Assembly (NCBI RefSeq): GCF_019880585.1
Contig: NZ_JAINVV010000004.1
Coordinates: 496,001-560,000 of the forward strand
Reading direction: 5' to 3'
Length of the DNA stretch: 64,000 nucleotides
From: Sphingomonas colocasiae
GTDB taxonomy: Bacteria; Pseudomonadota; Alphaproteobacteria; Sphingomonadales; Sphingomonadaceae
The notes beneath the pieces are model-generated. The model searched no databases, was not told where the DNA came from, and worked only from the letters and a program-made list of their open reading frames with translations. The position numbers and the translations under genes were made by a program. Positions 62,226 through 64,000 of the stretch are shown here, one piece after another (the stretch's first letter is position 1; each line of letters opens with the position of its first letter).

Positions 62226-64000
62226 ATGATCGTTCGCCGCTTCGCCACGGCCCTGCTTTCGTCCGCTCTCGCGCTTGCCGCCGCCGTGCCGGCCATGGCG
62301 CAGACCCGGGTCACCAGCGACATCCCGCCGGGCTTCAAGCCGTCGGACGATCTCAAGGACTTCACGATCCGCGAGGTGCAGATCCCGATGCGCGACGGCG
62401 TGAAGCTGCATGCGAACATCGTGATTCCGAAGGGCGCGAAGAACGCGCCGATCATCTTCTCGCGCACGCCTTATTCGGCGGATAAGGCGATCACCGGCCT
62501 GCCGTCCAACCGCTATTCGATGGCGTTGCCCACGGCTTATGCGGAGCTTGCCGCGGCCGGCTACATCATCGTCGTCCAGGATGTGCGCGGGCGCTACAAG
62601 TCCGAAGGCGACTATATCATCGCCAAGCCGCTGATCGGCCCGCTCAACGACACCAAGAACGATCACTCCACCGACACATATGACAGCATCGACTGGCTGG
62701 TGAAGAACGTGCCGGAAACCAACGGCAAGGTCGGCACGGTCGGCGTCAGCTATGGCGGATTCACCACGCTGATGAGCCTCGTCAATCCGCATCCGGCGCT
62801 GAAGGCGGCGGTGCCGATCAACCCGCTGGTCGATGGCTGGATCGGCGATGACTGGTTCCACAACGGCGCCTATCGCCAGAGCTTTCTCGACTGGGTCTAC
62901 CGGATGAGCGCCGACAAATCGTCGCGCTACGGGCTCCAGTTCGATCGGCAGGATACCTATGAAAGCTGGCTGAAGGCCGGTTCGGTCAGCGACATGGCGA
63001 AGCTGATCGGCGTCGACAAGCTGCCGGTGTTCCAGAAAGCGGTCGCCCATCCCGCCTATGACGATTATTGGAAAGAGCAGGCGCTCGACAGGATCCTGGC
63101 GAAGGAGCCGCTCAAGGTGCCGACGCTCCATGTCCACAGCCTGTGGGATCAGGAGGATATCTACGGCGCGCCGGCCGTCTACGAAGCGATGGAGCCCAAG
63201 GACAAGGGCAATGACGAGAATTTCATGATCATCGGCCCGTGGCGCCACGGCCAGAACATGAATCTCGACGGATCGAAGCTGGGGGCGATCGATTTCGACG
63301 GCAACACATCCGCCTGGTATCGCGAGAAGGTGCTGATCCCCTTCTTCGATCAGCATCTGAAGGACGGCGGAAAGAATGCGAAGCTCGCGCCGGTGACGGC
63401 ATTCGAAACCGGCGCCAACGAATGGCATCGCTATAATCGCTGGCCGCTGTCGTGCGCCAGCGGCTGTCCGTCCCAGTCCAGGTCGATCTATTTTTCGGCG
63501 GACGGCGGACTGGGCTGGAGCGCGCCGGGCGGGGCCGGCGGCTTCGCCGAATATGTCTCCGATCCCGCACGGCCGGTCACCTATCGCCAGCGGCCGATCC
63601 TCTCGACCTACAATCCGCAGACGAGCTGGGGCCAATGGCTGGTCGACGACCAGCGTTTCGCCGAAGCGCGTCCCGACGTCGTCACCTTCGTGAGTGACGT
63701 GCTGACCGACGATGTCCGCCTGGCCGGCCAGCCGATCGCCAAATTCTTCGCTTCGACCAGCGGCACCGACAGCGACTGGGTGGTCAAGCTGATCGACGTC
63801 TATCCGGCCGAATATCCCGCGGCGCCCGAAATGGGCGGCTATGAACTGGCGATCTCGATGGACATCATGCGCGGCCGCTATCGCGACGATCCGTCAAAGC
63901 CCAGCGCGATCCCCGCGAACAAGGTGGTCGAATATCAGCTCAAGCTGCCTCAGGTGAGCCATAAATTCCTGAAGGGCCACCGCATCATGGTGCAGATCCA
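62226..64000 (+). CDS. exported CocE/NonD-family (S15-like) alpha-amino-acid ester hydrolase, 3' end missing
   Basis: 591 codons are visible before the window end. It starts at ATG 62226 with GGGGGAATC upstream; the signal peptide is MIVRRFATALLSSALALAAAVPAMAQ. It then reads IPMRDGVKLHANIVIPKG, EGDY in VQDVRGRYKSEGDYIIAKPL, nucleophile Ser175 in VGVSYGGFTTLM (GxSYxG), Asp in VHSLWDQEDIYG and His in IGPWRHGQNM. Family relatives include X-Pro dipeptidyl peptidase, cocaine esterase and alpha-amino-acid ester hydrolase (which acts on acylated amino-acid esters and beta-lactams). The EGDY and WDQED features favour the ester-hydrolase branch. A C-terminal jelly-roll domain begins about residue 470. 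Confidence 0.88.
   Translation, partial: MIVRRFATALLSSALALAAAVPAMAQTRVTSDIPPGFKPSDDLKDFTIREVQIPMRDGVKLHANIVIPKGAKNAPIIFSRTPYSADKAITGLPSNRYSMALPTAYAELAAAGYIIVVQDVRGRYKSEGDYIIAKPLIGPLNDTKNDHSTDTYDSIDWLVKNVPETNGKVGTVGVSYGGFTTLMSLVNPHPALKAAVPINPLVDGWIGDDWFHNGAYRQSFLDWVYRMSADKSSRYGLQFDRQDTYESWLKAGSVSDMAKLIGVDKLPVFQKAVAHPAYDDYWKEQALDRILAKEPLKVPTLHVHSLWDQEDIYGAPAVYEAMEPKDKGNDENFMIIGPWRHGQNMNLDGSKLGAIDFDGNTSAWYREKVLIPFFDQHLKDGGKNAKLAPVTAFETGANEWHRYNRWPLSCASGCPSQSRSIYFSADGGLGWSAPGGAGGFAEYVSDPARPVTYRQRPILSTYNPQTSWGQWLVDDQRFAEARPDVVTFVSDVLTDDVRLAGQPIAKFFASTSGTDSDWVVKLIDVYPAEYPAAPEMGGYELAISMDIMRGRYRDDPSKPSAIPANKVVEYQLKLPQVSHKFLKGHRIMVQI

Overview
The window looks like chromosome from an alphaproteobacterium of the sphingomonad group (Sphingomonadaceae/Sphingomonadales). 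By eye it is very GC-rich, with strong third-position GC bias. It carries three TonB-dependent receptors, many exported peptidases, a bacteriophytochrome with a HWE-type kinase, and intergenic palindromic repeats of the kind common in sphingomonads. I saw no rRNA or tRNA gene, no CRISPR array, no phage and no transposase. Species cannot be named from this sequence alone.

Layout. 0-5 kb: a partial NTF2-like gene, a solitary mreB, and a heme oxygenase-bacteriophytochrome pair. 5-14 kb: acyl-CoA and branched-chain amino acid catabolism (long-chain/isovaleryl-type acyl-CoA dehydrogenase, FAH-family hydrolase, glutaryl-CoA dehydrogenase, class III CoA-transferase, and the bkdA1-bkdA2-bkdB operon with a YciI-like gene). 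14-15.4 kb: an ArsR-SRPBCC-SRPBCC operon under two matching palindromes. 15.4-25 kb: prolyl oligopeptidase, OmpA lipoprotein, CorC/HlyC-type membrane protein, a low-complexity helix-hairpin-helix protein, purD and xseA (whose start codons overlap head to head), DUF2093 and an M23 peptidase. 25-35 kb: two large TonB-dependent receptors, one followed by an M19-like lipoprotein on the other strand, the other by a TPR/2OG-Fe(II) oxygenase. 35-42.4 kb: clpB with a heat-shock-type promoter, then exported M28 and M16 peptidases. 42.5-47.3 kb: a small unknown protein, a methylsuccinyl-CoA dehydrogenase-like gene and an IorAB-type molybdenum hydroxylase.

47.6-64 kb is the accessory region of most interest. 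An AraC regulator is followed by an opposite-strand operon dgcN-dgcA-serine hydrolase (N-acetylation and racemisation of D-glutamate plus a secreted S12-type hydrolase). A same-strand run comes next: exported IroE/Fes-type esterase, PAS-LuxR regulator, siderophore-type TonB receptor, cytoplasmic HSL-type esterase, exported S9 peptidase, Tat-exported N-acyl-D-amino-acid deacylase, and an exported S15/CocE-type hydrolase that runs off the end. Together they suggest uptake and breakdown of an extracellular molecule with ester bonds, peptide bonds and (N-acyl) D-amino acids. Candidates are a lipodepsipeptide, a peptide siderophore, or peptidoglycan fragments. This pathway is inference, not shown.

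The window is also rich in regulatory palindromes and in folded intergenic repeats, described individually.
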